From NCBI GenBank assembly GCA_033782935.1, contig JAWQEG010000630.1, forward strand, positions 2,698,501 through 2,762,500: 64,000 nucleotides of DNA, read 5' to 3'. The position numbers were made by a program, and so were the translations under genes. Each line of letters starts with the position of its first letter. Position 1 is the first letter of the stretch. The notes beneath the pieces were generated by a model. That model was given only the letters and a program-made list of their open reading frames with translations. It was not told where the DNA came from and made no database searches. Of the stretch, positions 25,001 to 37,900 are shown piece after piece. Source of the DNA: Petrolisthes cinctipes. Lineage: Eukaryota; Arthropoda; Malacostraca; Decapoda; Porcellanidae.

Positions 25001-28000
25001 TTAAAACACTCGAAAAAAAATTCTTTTGGGGTCACAGAAGCAATCTGTACATGCCTACTCCTTGCTAGAATGTTTTCAAGATACAGACCCAAAACATAAT
25101 CAAAATCGATATTTTAGGTGCAAAAAGTCGATATGTGCATGCATCTTCAGTACCTGTTTATATCTCAAATTCAGGCTCAAAACACCCGAAAATTCGATAT
25201 TTTTGGGTCCCAGAAGCGATCTGTACATGCCTACTCAGTGCTAGAAATTTTTCAAAATACAGGCCCAAAACATGCTAAAAATCGATATTTTAAGTGCAAA
25301 AAGTCGATATGTGCATGCATCTTCAGTACCCGTTTATATCTCAAATTCAGGCTCAAAACACCCGAAAATTCGATATTTTTGGTTCCCAGAAGCGATCTGG
25401 ACATGCCTACTCCGTGTTAGAGTATTTTCAAAAAACAGGCGCAAAACATGCTGGAAATTAATATTTTTGGTGCCCAAATTCAATATGTGTATTTATCTTC
25501 TGTACCCGTTTATATCCCAAATTAAGGCTCAAAACACCCTAAAATTCGATATTTTTGGGTTCCAGAAGCGATCTGCACATGCCTACTCAGTGCTAGAATA
25601 TTTTCAAAATGTAGGCCCAAAAGCTGCTAAAAATCGATATTTTAGGTGCCCAACGTAGATATGTGCATGCATCTTCTGTACCCGTTTATATCTCAAATTC
25701 AGGCTCAAAACTCCCGAAAATTCGATATTTTTGGGTCCCAGAAGCGATCTGTACATGCCTACGCCGTGTTCGAGTATTTTCAATATACAGGCCCAAAACA
25801 TGCTAAAAATCGATATTATAGGTGCCCAAAGTCGATATATGCATGCATCTTCTGTACCCGTTATTATCTCAAATTCAGGCTCAAAACACCCGAAAATTCG
25901 ATATTTTTGGGTCCCAGAAGCGATCTGTACATGCGTACTGCGTGTTACAGTATTTTCAAAATACAGGACCAAAACATGCTGAAAATCGATATTTTGGGTG
26001 CCAAAAGTCGATATGTGCATGCATCTTCTGTACCCGTTTATATCTCAAATTCAGGCTCAAAACTCCCGAAAATTCGATTTATTTGTGTACCAGAAGCGAT
26101 CTGTACATGCCTACTCCTTGCTAGAATGTTTTAAAGATACAGACCCAAAACATAATCAAAATCTATATTTTAGGTGCAAAAAGTCGATATGTGCATGCAT
26201 CTTCAGTACCCGTTTATATCTCAAATTCAGGCTCAAAACACCTGAAAATTCGATATTTTTGGGTCCCAGAAGCGATCTGTACATGCCTACTCCGTGTTAG
26301 AGTATTTTCAATATACAGGCCCAAAACATGCTAAAAATCGATATTATTGGTGCCCAAAGTCGATATGTGCATGCATCTTCTGTACCCGTTTATATCTCAA
26401 ATTCAGGCTCAAAAATCCCGAAAATTCGATATTTTTGGGTCCCAGAAGCGATCTGTACATGCCTACTCCGTGTTAGAGTATTTTCAATATACACGCCCAA
26501 AACATGCTGAAAATCTATATTTTAGGTGCACAAAGTCAATATGTGTATGCATCTTCTGTATCTGTTTATATCCCAAATTCAGGCTCAAAACACCCTAAAA
26601 TTCGACGTTTTTGGGTCCCAGAAGTGATCTGTACATGCCTACTCAGTGCTAGAATGTTTTCAAAATATACGCCCAAAACATGCTAAAAATCGATATTTTA
26701 GGTGCAAAAAGTCGATATGTGCATGCATCTTCTGTACCCGTTTATATCTCAAAATCAGGCTCAAAACTCCCGAAAATTCGATATTTTTAGGTCCCAGAAG
26801 CGATCTGTACATGCCTACTCCGTGTAAGAGTATTTTCAATATACAGGCCCAAAACATGCTAAAAATCGATATTTTAGTTGCCCAAAGTCAATATGTGTAT
26901 GCATCTTCTGTACCCGTTTATATCCAAAATTAAGGCTCAAAACACCCGAAAATTCGAAATTTTTGGGTCCCAGAAGCGATCTGTACATGCCTTCTCAGTG
27001 CTAGAATATTTTCAAGATATGGGCCCAAAACAGGGTAAAAATCGATATTTCAAGTGACTAAAGTCGATATGTGTATGCATCTTCTGTACCCGTTTATATC
27101 TCAAATTCAGGCTCAATACACCCGAAAATTCGATATTTTTGGGTCCTAGAAGCGATCTGTACATGCCTACTCCGTGTTAAAGTATTTTCAAAATACAGGC
27201 CCAAAACATGCTAAAAAAATCGATATTATAGGTGCCCAAAGTCAATATGTGTATGCATCTTCTGAATCCGTTTATATCCCAAATTCAGGCTCAAAACACC
27301 CGAAAATTCGATATTTTTGGGTCCCAGAAGCGATCTGTACATGCCTACTCTGTGATAGAATATGTTTAAAATACAGGCCCAAAACATGCTGTAAATCAAT
27401 ATTTTAGGTGCCCAAAGTCTATATGTGTATGCATCTTCTGTACCCGTTTATTTCCCAAATTCAGGCTTAAAAAACCCGAAAATTCGATATTTTTGGGTCC
27501 CAGAAGCGATCTGTACATGCCTACTCCGTGTTAGAGTATTTTCAATATACAGGCCCACAACATGCTTAAAATCGAAATTTTAGGTGCCCAAAGTTAATAT
27601 GTGTATGCATCTTCTGTACCCGTTTATTTCCCAAATTCAGGCTCAAAACACTCGAAAATTCGATATTTTTATGTCACAGAAGCGATCTGTACATGCCTAC
27701 TCCTTGCTAGAATGTTGTCAAGATACAGACCCAAAACATAATCAAAATCGATATTTTAGGTGCAAAAAGTCGATATATGCACTGATCTTCAGTACCCGTT
27801 TATATATCAAATTCTGGCTCAAAACACCCGAAAATTCAACATTTTTGGGTCCCAGAAGCGATCTGTACATGCCTACTCAGTGCTAGAATGTTTTCAAAAT
27901 ATAAGCTCAAAACATGCTAAAAATAGATATTTAATGTTTCCAAAGTCGATATGTTCATGCATCTTCTGTACCCGTTTATATCTCAAATTCAGGCTCAAAA

Positions 28001-30030
28001 CACCCGAAAATTCGATATTTTTGGGTCCCAGAAGCGATCTGTACATGCCTACTCAGTGCTAGAATTTTTTCAAAATATGGGCCCAAAACATGCTAAAAAT
28101 CTATATTTTAGGTGCAAAAAGTAGATATGTGAATGCATCTTCTGTTCCCGTTTATATCTCAAATTCAGGCTTAAAACAACCAAAAATTCGATATTTTTGG
28201 GTCCCAGAAGCGATCTGTACATGCCTACTCTGTGTTAGAGTATGTTTAAAATACAGGCCCAAAACATGCTGAAAATCAATATTTTAGGTGCCTAAAGTCA
28301 ATATGGGTATGCATCTTCTGTACCCTTTTATTTCCCAAATTCAGGATCAAAACACCCGAAAATTCGATATTTTTGGGTCCCCGAAGTGATCTGTACATGC
28401 CTACTCAGTGCTAGAATTTTTTCAATATATGGGCCCAAATCATGCTAAAAATCGATATTTTAGGTGCCCAAAGTCAATATGTGCATTCATCTTCAGTACC
28501 CGTTTATATCTCAAATTCAGGCTCAAAACACCCGAAAATTCGATATTTTTGGGTTCCAGAAGCGATCTGTGTATGCCTACTCCGTGGTAGAGTATTTTCA
28601 ATATACAGGCCCAAAACATGCTGAAAATCGATATTTTAGTTGCCCAAAGTCAATATGTGTATGCATATTCTGTACCCGTTTATATCCCAGATTCAGGCTC
28701 AAAACACCCGAAAATTCGATATTTTTGGGCCCCAGAAGCGATCTGTACATGCCTACTCAGTGCTAGAATGTTTTCAAAATATAGGCTCAAAACATGATAA
28801 AAATCGATATTTAATGTTTCCAAAGTCGATATGTGCATGCATCTTCTGTACCCGTTTATATCTCAAAATAAGGCTCAAAACACCCGAAAATTCGATATTT
28901 TTGGGTCCCTGAAGCGATCTGTACATGCCTACTCCTTGCTAGAATGTTTTCAAGATACAGACCCAAAACATGCTCAAAATCGATATTTTAGGTGTAAAAA
29001 GTCGATACGTGCATGCATCTTCAGTAACCGTTTATATCTCAAATTCAGGCTCAAAACACCCGAAAATCAATATTTTTGGGTCCCAGAAGGGATCTGTGCA
29101 TGCCTACTCAGTGCTAGAATGTTTTCAAAATATAGGCTCAAAACATGTTAAAAATCAATATTTTAGGTGTCCAAAGTCGATATGTTCATGCATCTTCAGT
29201 ACCCGTTTGTATCTCAAATTCAGGCTCAAAACACTCGAAAATTCGAAAATTTTGGGTTCCAGAAGCGATCTGTACATGCCTACTCCTTGGTAGAGTATTT
29301 TTAATATACAGGCCCAAAACATGCTAAAAATCGATATTTTAGTTGCCCAAAGTCAATATGTGTATTTATCTTCTATACCCGTTTATTTCCCAAATTCAGG
29401 CTCAAAACACCCGAAAATTCGATATTTTTGGGTCCTAGAAGTGATCTGTACATGCCTACTCAGTGCTAGAATTGTTTCAATATATGGGCCCAAAACATGC
29501 TAAAAATCGATATTTTAGGTGCAAAAAGTCGATATGTGCATGCATCTTCTGTACCCGTTTATATCTCAAATTTATGCTCAAAACACCCAAAAATTCGATA
29601 TTTTTGGTTCCCAGAAGCGATCTGTACATGCCTACTCCGTGTTAGAGTATTTTCAAAATACAGGCACAAAACATGCTGGAAATTAATATTTTAGGTGCCC
29701 AAAGTCAATATGTGTATTTATCTTCAATACCCGTTTATTTCCCAAATTCAGGCTCAAAACACCCGAAAATTCGATATTTTTGGGTCCCAGAAGCGATCTG
29801 TACATGCCTACTCCGTGTTAGAGTATTTTCAAGATACAGGCCCAAAACATGCTGAATATCAATATTTTAGGTGCCCTAAATCGATATGTGCATGCATCTT
29901 CTGTACCCGTTTATATCTCAAATTCAGGTTCAGAACACCCGAAAATTCGATATTTTTGGGTCCCAGAAGCGATATGTACATGCCTACTCCGTGTTAGAGT
30001 ATTTTCAATATACAGGCCCAAAACATGCTG
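22100..30030 (+). repeat. Long duplicated block, left copy (about 7.9 kb)
   Basis: This region is collinear with about 45690-53795 at an offset of 23765 bp for most of its length (135 monomers plus 5 bases). Over long stretches the two copies share every unusual variant and differ only at scattered sites. Register-preserving differences break the collinearity: the right copy has one extra monomer at about 46400-46575; this copy lacks one monomer near 25530 that the right copy keeps at about 49295-49470; and around 26000-26400 this copy and the right copy lack different monomers relative to the third copy at 43950-44480. The match ends near 30030, where this copy reads catgctggaaatt and the other catgcttaaaatc. 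Confidence 0.85.
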
Positions 30031-33000
30031 GAAATTAATATTTTAGGTGCCCAAAGACAATATGTGTATGCATTTTCTATACCCGTTTATTTCCCAAATT
30101 CAGGCTCAAAACACCCGAAAATTCAATATTTTTGAGTCTCAGAAGTGATCTGTACATGCCTACTCAGTGCTAGAATTGTTTCAATATATTGGCCCAAAAC
30201 ATGCTAAAAATAGATATTTTAAGTGCAAAATGTCGATATGTGCATGCATCTTCTGCACCCGTTTATATCTCAAATTCAGGCTCAAAACAACCGAAAATTC
30301 GATATTTTTGGGTCCCAGAAGCGATCTGTACATGCCTACTCCGTGTTAGAGTATTTTCAAGATACAGGCCCAAAACATGCTGAAAATCAATATTTTAGGT
30401 GCCCAAAATCGATATGTGCATGCATCTTCTGTACCCGTTTATATCTCAAATTCAGGTTCAGAACACCCCAAAATTCGATATTTTTGAGTCCCAGAAGCGA
30501 TCTGTACATGCCTACTCCTTGCTAGAATGTTTTCAAGATACAGACCCAAAACATAATCAAAATCGATATTTTAGGTGCAAAAAGTCGATATGTGCATGCA
30601 TCTTCAGTACCCGTTTATATCTCAAATTCAGGCTCAAAATATCCAAAAATTCAACATTTTTGGGTCCCAGAAGCGATCTGTACATGCCTACTCAGTGCTA
30701 GAATGTTCTCAAAATATAGGCTCAAAACATGCTCAAAATCAATATTTTGGGTGCCCAAAGTCGATATGTGCATGCATCTTCTGTCCCCGTTTACATCCCA
30801 AATTCAGGTTTAAAACACTCGAAAAAAAATTCTTTTGGGGTCACAGAAGCAATCTGTACATGCCTACTCCTTGCTAGAATGTTTTCAAGATACAGACCCA
30901 AAACATAATCAAAATCGATATTTTAGGTGCAAAAAGTCGATATGTGCATGCATCTTCAGTACCTGTTTATATCTCAAATTCAGGCTCAAAACACCCGAAA
31001 ATTCGATATTTTTGGGTCCCAGAAGCGATCTGTACATGCCTACTCAGTGCTAGAAATTTTTCAAAATACAGGCCCAAAACATGCTAAAAATCGATATTTT
31101 AAGTGCAAAAAGTCGATATGTGCATGCATCTTCAGTACCCGTTTATATCTCAAATTCAGGCTCAAAACACCCGAAAATTCGATATTTTTGGTTCCCAGAA
31201 GCGATCTGGACATGCCTACTCCGTTTTAGAGTATTTTCAAAAAACAGGCGCAAAACATGCTGGAAATTAATATTTTTGGTGCCCAAATTCAATATGTGTA
31301 TTTATCTTCTGTACCCGTTTATATCCCAAATTAAGGCTCAAAACACCCGAAAATTCGATATTTTTGGGTCCCAGAAGCGATCTGTACATGCCTACTCTGT
31401 GTTAGAGTATTTTCAATATACAGGCCCAAAAAATGCTTAAAATCGATATTTTAGGTGCCCAAAGTTAATATGTGTATGCATCTTCTGTACTCGTTTATTT
31501 CCCAAATTCAGGCTCAAAACACTCGAAAATTCGATATTTTTGTGTACCAGAAGCGATCTGTACATGCCTACTCCGTGTTAGAGTATTTTCAAAATACAGG
31601 CCCAAAACAGGCTCAAAATCGATATTTTGGGTGCCCAAAGTCGATATGTGAATGCATCTTCTGTACCCGTTTATATCCTAAATTCAGGTTTAAAACACTC
31701 GAAAATTCGATATTTTTGGGTCACAGAAGCGATCTATACATGCCTACTCCTTGCTAGAATGTTTTCAATATACAGACCCAAAACATAATCAAAATCGATA
31801 TTTTAGGTGCAAAAAGTCGATATGTGCATGCATCTTCAGTACCAGTTTATATCTCAAATTCAGGCTCAAAATATCCGAAAATTCAACATTTTTGGGTCCC
31901 CGAAGCGATCTGTACATGCCTACTCAGTGCTAGAATGTTTTCAAAATATAGGCTCAAAACATGCTAAAAATCGATATTTAATGTGTCCAAAGTCGATATG
32001 TGCATGCATCTTCTGTACCCGTTTATATCTAAAATTCAGGCTCAAAACACCCGAAAATTCGATATTTTTGGGTCCCAGAAGCGATCTGTACATGCTTACT
32101 CAGTGCTAGAATTTTTTCAATATATGGCTCCAAATCATGCTACAAATCGATATTTTAGGTGCACAAAGTCGATATGTGCATGCATCTTCTGTACTCGTTT
32201 ATATCTCAAATTCAGGCTCAAAACACCCGAAAATTCGATATTTTTGGGTCCCAGAAGCGATCTGTACATGCCTACTCCGTGTTAGAGTATTTTCAAAATA
32301 CAGGCCCAAAACATGCTGAAAATCAATATTTTAGGTGCCCAAAGTCGATATGTGCATGCATCTTCTGTACCCGTTTATATCTCAAATTCAGGTTCAGAAC
32401 ACCCGAAAATTCGATATTTTTGGGTCCCAGAAGCGATCTGTACATGCCTACTCCGTGTTAGAGTATTTTCAAAATACAGGCACAAAACATGCTGAAAATC
32501 GATATTTTAGGTGCCCAAAGTCGATATGTGCATGCATCTTCTGTACCCGTTTATTTCCCAAATTCAGGCTCAAAACACCCGAAAATTCGATATTTTTCGG
32601 TCCCAGAAGAGAACTGTACATGCCTACTCAGTGCTAGAATATATTGAAGATATGGGCCCAAAACATGCTAAAAATCGATATTTTTGGTGCCCAAAGTCGA
32701 TATGTACATTCATCTTCTGTACGCGTTTATATCTCAAATTCAGGTTCAGAACACCCGAAAATTCGATATTTTTGGGTCCCAGAAGCGATCTGTTCATGCC
32801 TACTCCGTGTTAGAGTATTTTCAAAATACAGGCCCAAAACATGCTGAAAATCGATATTTTAGGTGCCCAAAGTCGATATGTGCATGCATCTTCTGTACCC
32901 GTTTATTTCCCAAATTCAGGTTGAGAACACCCGAAAATTCGATATTTTTGGGTCCCAGAAGCGATCTGTACATGCCTACTCCGTGTTAGAGTATTTTCAA

Positions 33001-34880
33001 AATACAGGCACAAAACATGCTGAAAATCGATATTTTAGGTGCCCAAAGTCGATATGTGCATGCATCTTCTGTACCCGTTTATTTCCCAAATTCAGGCTCA
33101 AAACACCCGAAAATTCGATATTTTTCGGTCCCAGAAGAAACCTGTACATGCCTACTCAGTGCTAGAATATATTGAAGATATGGGCCCAAAACATGCTAAA
33201 AATCGATATTTTTGGTGCCCAAAGTCGATATGTACATTCATCTTCTGTACGCGTTTATATCTCAAATTCAGGCTCAAAATACCCGAAAATTCAATATTTT
33301 TGGGTCCCAGAAGCGATCTGTACATGCTTACTCAGTGCTAGAATTTATTCAATATATGGCTCCAAATCATGCTAAAAATCGATATTTTAGGTGCACAAAG
33401 TCGATATGTGCATGCATCTTCTGTACTCGTTTATATCTCAAATTCAGGCTCAAAACACCCGAAAATTCGATATTTTTGGGTCCCAGAAGCGATATGTACA
33501 TGCCTACTCCGTGTTAGAGTATTTTCAAAATACAGGCCCAAAACAGGCTCAAAATCGATATTTTGGGTGCCCAAAGTCGATATGTGAATGCATCTTCTGT
33601 ACCCGTTTATATCCTAAATTCAGGTTTAAAACACTCGAAAATTCGATATTTTAGGGTCACAGGAACGATCTGTACATGCCTACTCCTTGCTAGAATGTTT
33701 TCAATATACAGACCCAAAACATAATCAAAATCGATATTTTAGGTGCAAAAAGTCGATATGTGCATGCATCTTCAGTACCCGTTTATATCTCAAATTCAGG
33801 CTCAAAATATCCGAAAATTCGATATTTTTGGGTCCCAGAAGCGATCTGTACATGCCTACTCAGTGCTAGAATGTTTTCAAAATATAGGCTCAAAACATGC
33901 TAAAAATCAATATTTAATGTGTCCAAAGTCGATATGTGCATGCATCTTCTGTACCCGTTTATATCTAAAATTCAGGCTCAAAACACCCGAAAATTCGATA
34001 TTTTTGGGTCCCAGAAGCGATCTGTACATGCTTACTCAGTGCTAGAATTTTTTCAATATATGGCTCCAAATCATGCTAAAAATCGATATTTTTGGTGCCC
34101 AAAGTCGATATGTACATTCATCTTCTGTACGCGTTTATATCTCAAATTCAGGCTCAAAATACCCGAAAATTCAATATTTTTGGGTCCCAGAAGCGATCTG
34201 TACATGCTTACTCAGTGCTAGAATTTATTCAATATATGGCTCCAAATCATGCTAAAAATCGATATTTTAGGTGCACAAAGTCGATATGTGCATGCATCTT
34301 CTGTACTCGTTTATATCTCAAATTCAGGCTCAAAACACCCGAAAATTCGATATTTTTGGGTCCCAGAAGCGATATGTACATGCCTACTCCGTGTTAGAGT
34401 ATTTTCAAAATACAGGCCCAAAACAGGCTCAAAATCGATATTTTGGGTGCCCAAAGTCGATATGTGAATGCATCTTCTGTACCCGTTTATATCCTAAATT
34501 CAGGTTTAAAACACTCGAAAATTCGATATTTTAGGGTCACAGGAACGATCTGTACATGCCTACTCCTTGCTAGAATGTTTTCAATATACAGACCCAAAAC
34601 ATAATCAAAATCGATATTTTAGGTGCAAAAAGTCGATATGTGCATGCATCTTCAGTACCCGTTTATATCTCAAATTCAGGCTCAAAATATCCGAAAATTC
34701 GATATTTTTGGGTCCCAGAAGCGATCTGTACATGCCTACTCAGTGCTAGAATGTTTACAAAATATAGGCTCAAAACATGCTAAAAATCGATATTTAATGT
34801 GTCCAAAGTCGATATGTGCATGCATCTTCTGTACCCGTTTATATCTAAAATTCAGGCTCAAAACACCCGAAAATTCGATA
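26430..34880 (+). repeat. 8.45-kb tandem duplication, copy A (48 monomers)
   Basis: The block is followed directly by a second copy offset by 8449 bp (48 monomers plus one base). From about 26500 to 28980 the copies are almost identical: I noticed a single change at 26670 against 35119 (tatacg/tatatg). Copy A holds the internal sequence missing from copy B (about 28981-29684 and 31110-31990). It also contains a 3-monomer repeat (32511 onward recurs at +528) and a 5-monomer repeat (about 33195-34074 recurs at +880). The left edge overlaps the long block 22100-30030, so several rounds of duplication are stacked here. Confidence 0.88.
27211..27231 (+). repeat. Marker variant: two-base insertion, four copies
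   Basis: The monomer reads ctaaaaaaatcgatattat, two extra A residues against the usual ctaaaaatcg, and tatta in place of tttta. It starts at 27211, 35660, 44990 and 50976. These four sites tag the four copies of the 26.5-29 kb core segment. Confidence 0.85.
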
Positions 34881-34954
34881 TTTTTGGGTCCCAGAAGCGA
34901 TCTGTACATGCCTACTCCGTGTTAGAGTATTTTCAATATACACGCCCAAAACAT
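33195..34954 (+). repeat. Tandem 5-monomer repeat (2 x 880 bp) in copy A
   Basis: Two direct copies of an 880-bp, five-monomer block meet near 34074; copy 2 is cut off near 34880 by the larger duplication. Shared variants in order: tcgatatttttggtgccc, gtacattcatcttctgtacg, gaatttattcaatatatgg, ctccaaatcatgct, aaaacaggctcaaaatcg, ttagggtcacaggaacgatc, and gatatttaatgtgtcc. The junction monomer near 34040-34110 joins the ctccaaatcatgct front to the tttttggtgccc back. Confidence 0.85.
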
Positions 34955-37900
34955 GCTGAAAATCTATATTTTAGGTGCACAAAGTCAATATGTGTATGCA
35001 TCTTCTGTATCTGTTTATATCCCAAATTCAGGCTCAAAACACCCTAAAATTCGACGTTTTTGGGTCCCAGAAGTGATCTGTACATGCCTACTCAGTGCTA
35101 GAATGTTTTCAAAATATATGCCCAAAACATGCTAAAAATCGATATTTTAGGTGCAAAAAGTCGATATGTGCATGCATCTTCTGTACCCGTTTATATCTCA
35201 AAATCAGGCTCAAAACTCCCGAAAATTCGATATTTTTAGGTCCCAGAAGCGATCTGTACATGCCTACTCCGTGTAAGAGTATTTTCAATATACAGGCCCA
35301 AAACATGCTAAAAATCGATATTTTAGTTGCCCAAAGTCAATATGTGTATGCATCTTCTGTACCCGTTTATATCCAAAATTAAGGCTCAAAACACCCGAAA
35401 ATTCGAAATTTTTGGGTCCCAGAAGCGATCTGTACATGCCTTCTCAGTGCTAGAATATTTTCAAGATATGGGCCCAAAACAGGGTAAAAATCGATATTTC
35501 AAGTGACTAAAGTCGATATGTGTATGCATCTTCTGTACCCGTTTATATCTCAAATTCAGGCTCAATACACCCGAAAATTCGATATTTTTGGGTCCTAGAA
35601 GCGATCTGTACATGCCTACTCCGTGTTAAAGTATTTTCAAAATACAGGCCCAAAACATGCTAAAAAAATCGATATTATAGGTGCCCAAAGTCAATATGTG
35701 TATGCATCTTCTGAATCCGTTTATATCCCAAATTCAGGCTCAAAACACCCGAAAATTCGATATTTTTGGGTCCCAGAAGCGATCTGTACATGCCTACTCT
35801 GTGATAGAATATGTTTAAAATACAGGCCCAAAACATGCTGTAAATCAATATTTTAGGTGCCCAAAGTCTATATGTGTATGCATCTTCTGTACCCGTTTAT
35901 TTCCCAAATTCAGGCTTAAAAAACCCGAAAATTCGATATTTTTGGGTCCCAGAAGCGATCTGTACATGCCTACTCCGTGTTAGAGTATTTTCAATATACA
36001 GGCCCACAACATGCTTAAAATCGAAATTTTAGGTGCCCAAAGTTAATATGTGTATGCATCTTCTGTACCCGTTTATTTCCCAAATTCAGGCTCAAAACAC
36101 TCGAAAATTCGATATTTTTATGTCACAGAAGCGATCTGTACATGCCTACTCCTTGCTAGAATGTTGTCAAGATACAGACCCAAAACATAATCAAAATCGA
36201 TATTTTAGGTGCAAAAAGTCGATATATGCACTGATCTTCAGTACCCGTTTATATATCAAATTCTGGCTCAAAACACCCGAAAATTCAACATTTTTGGGTC
36301 CCAGAAGCGATCTGTACATGCCTACTCAGTGCTAGAATGTTTTCAAAATATAAGCTCAAAACATGCTAAAAATAGATATTTAATGTTTCCAAAGTCGATA
36401 TGTTCATGCATCTTCTGTACCCGTTTATATCTCAAATTCAGGCTCAAAACACCCGAAAATTCGATATTTTTGGGTCCCAGAAGCGATCTGTACATGCCTA
36501 CTCAGTGCTAGAATTTTTTCAAAATATGGGCCCAAAACATGCTAAAAATCTATATTTTAGGTGCAAAAAGTAGATATGTGAATGCATCTTCTGTTCCCGT
36601 TTATATCTCAAATTCAGGCTTAAAACAACCAAAAATTCGATATTTTTGGGTCCCAGAAGCGATCTGTACATGCCTACTCTGTGTTAGAGTATGTTTAAAA
36701 TACAGGCCCAAAACATGCTGAAAATCAATATTTTAGGTGCCTAAAGTCAATATGGGTATGCATCTTCTGTACCCTTTTATTTCCCAAATTCAGGATCAAA
36801 ACACCCGAAAATTCGATATTTTTGGGTCCCCGAAGTGATCTGTACATGCCTACTCAGTGCTAGAATTTTTTCAATATATGGGCCCAAATCATGCTAAAAA
36901 TCGATATTTTAGGTGCCCAAAGTCAATATGTGCATTCATCTTCAGTACCCGTTTATATCTCAAATTCAGGCTCAAAACACCCGAAAATTCGATATTTTTG
37001 GGTTCCAGAAGCGATCTGTGTATGCCTACTCCGTGGTAGAGTATTTTCAATATACAGGCCCAAAACATGCTGAAAATCGATATTTTAGTTGCCCAAAGTC
37101 AATATGTGTATGCATATTCTGTACCCGTTTATATCCCAGATTCAGGCTCAAAACACCCGAAAATTCGATATTTTTGGGCCCCAGAAGCGATCTGTACATG
37201 CCTACTCAGTGCTAGAATGTTTTCAAAATATAGGCTCAAAACATGATAAAAATCGATATTTAATGTTTCCAAAGTCGATATGTGCATGCATCTTCTGTAC
37301 CCGTTTATATCTCAAAATAAGGCTCAAAACACCCGAAAATTCGATATTTTTGGGTCCCTGAAGCGATCTGTACATGCCTACTCCTTGCTAGAATGTTTTC
37401 AAGATACAGACCCAAAACATGCTCAAAATCGATATTTTAGGTGCCCAAAGTCAATATGTGTATTTATCTTCAATACCCGTTTATTTCCCAAATTCAGGCT
37501 CAAAACACCCGAAAATTCGATATTTTTGGGTCCCAGAAGCGATCTGTACATGCCTACTCCGTGTTAGAGTATTTTCAAGATACAGGCCCAAAACATGCTG
37601 AATATCAATATTTTAGGTGCCCTAAATCGATATGTGCATGCATCTTCTGTACCCGTTTATATCTCAAATTCAGGTTCAGAACACCCGAAAATTCGATATT
37701 TTTGGGTCCCAGAAGCGATATGTACATGCCTACTCCGTGTTAGAGTATTTTCAATATACAGGCCCAAAACATGCTGGAAATTAATATTTTAGGTGCCCAA
37801 AGACAATATGTGTATGCATTTTCTATACCCGTTTATTTCCCAAATTCAGGCTCAAAACACCCGAAAATTCAATATTTTTGAGTCTCAGAAGTGATCTGTA

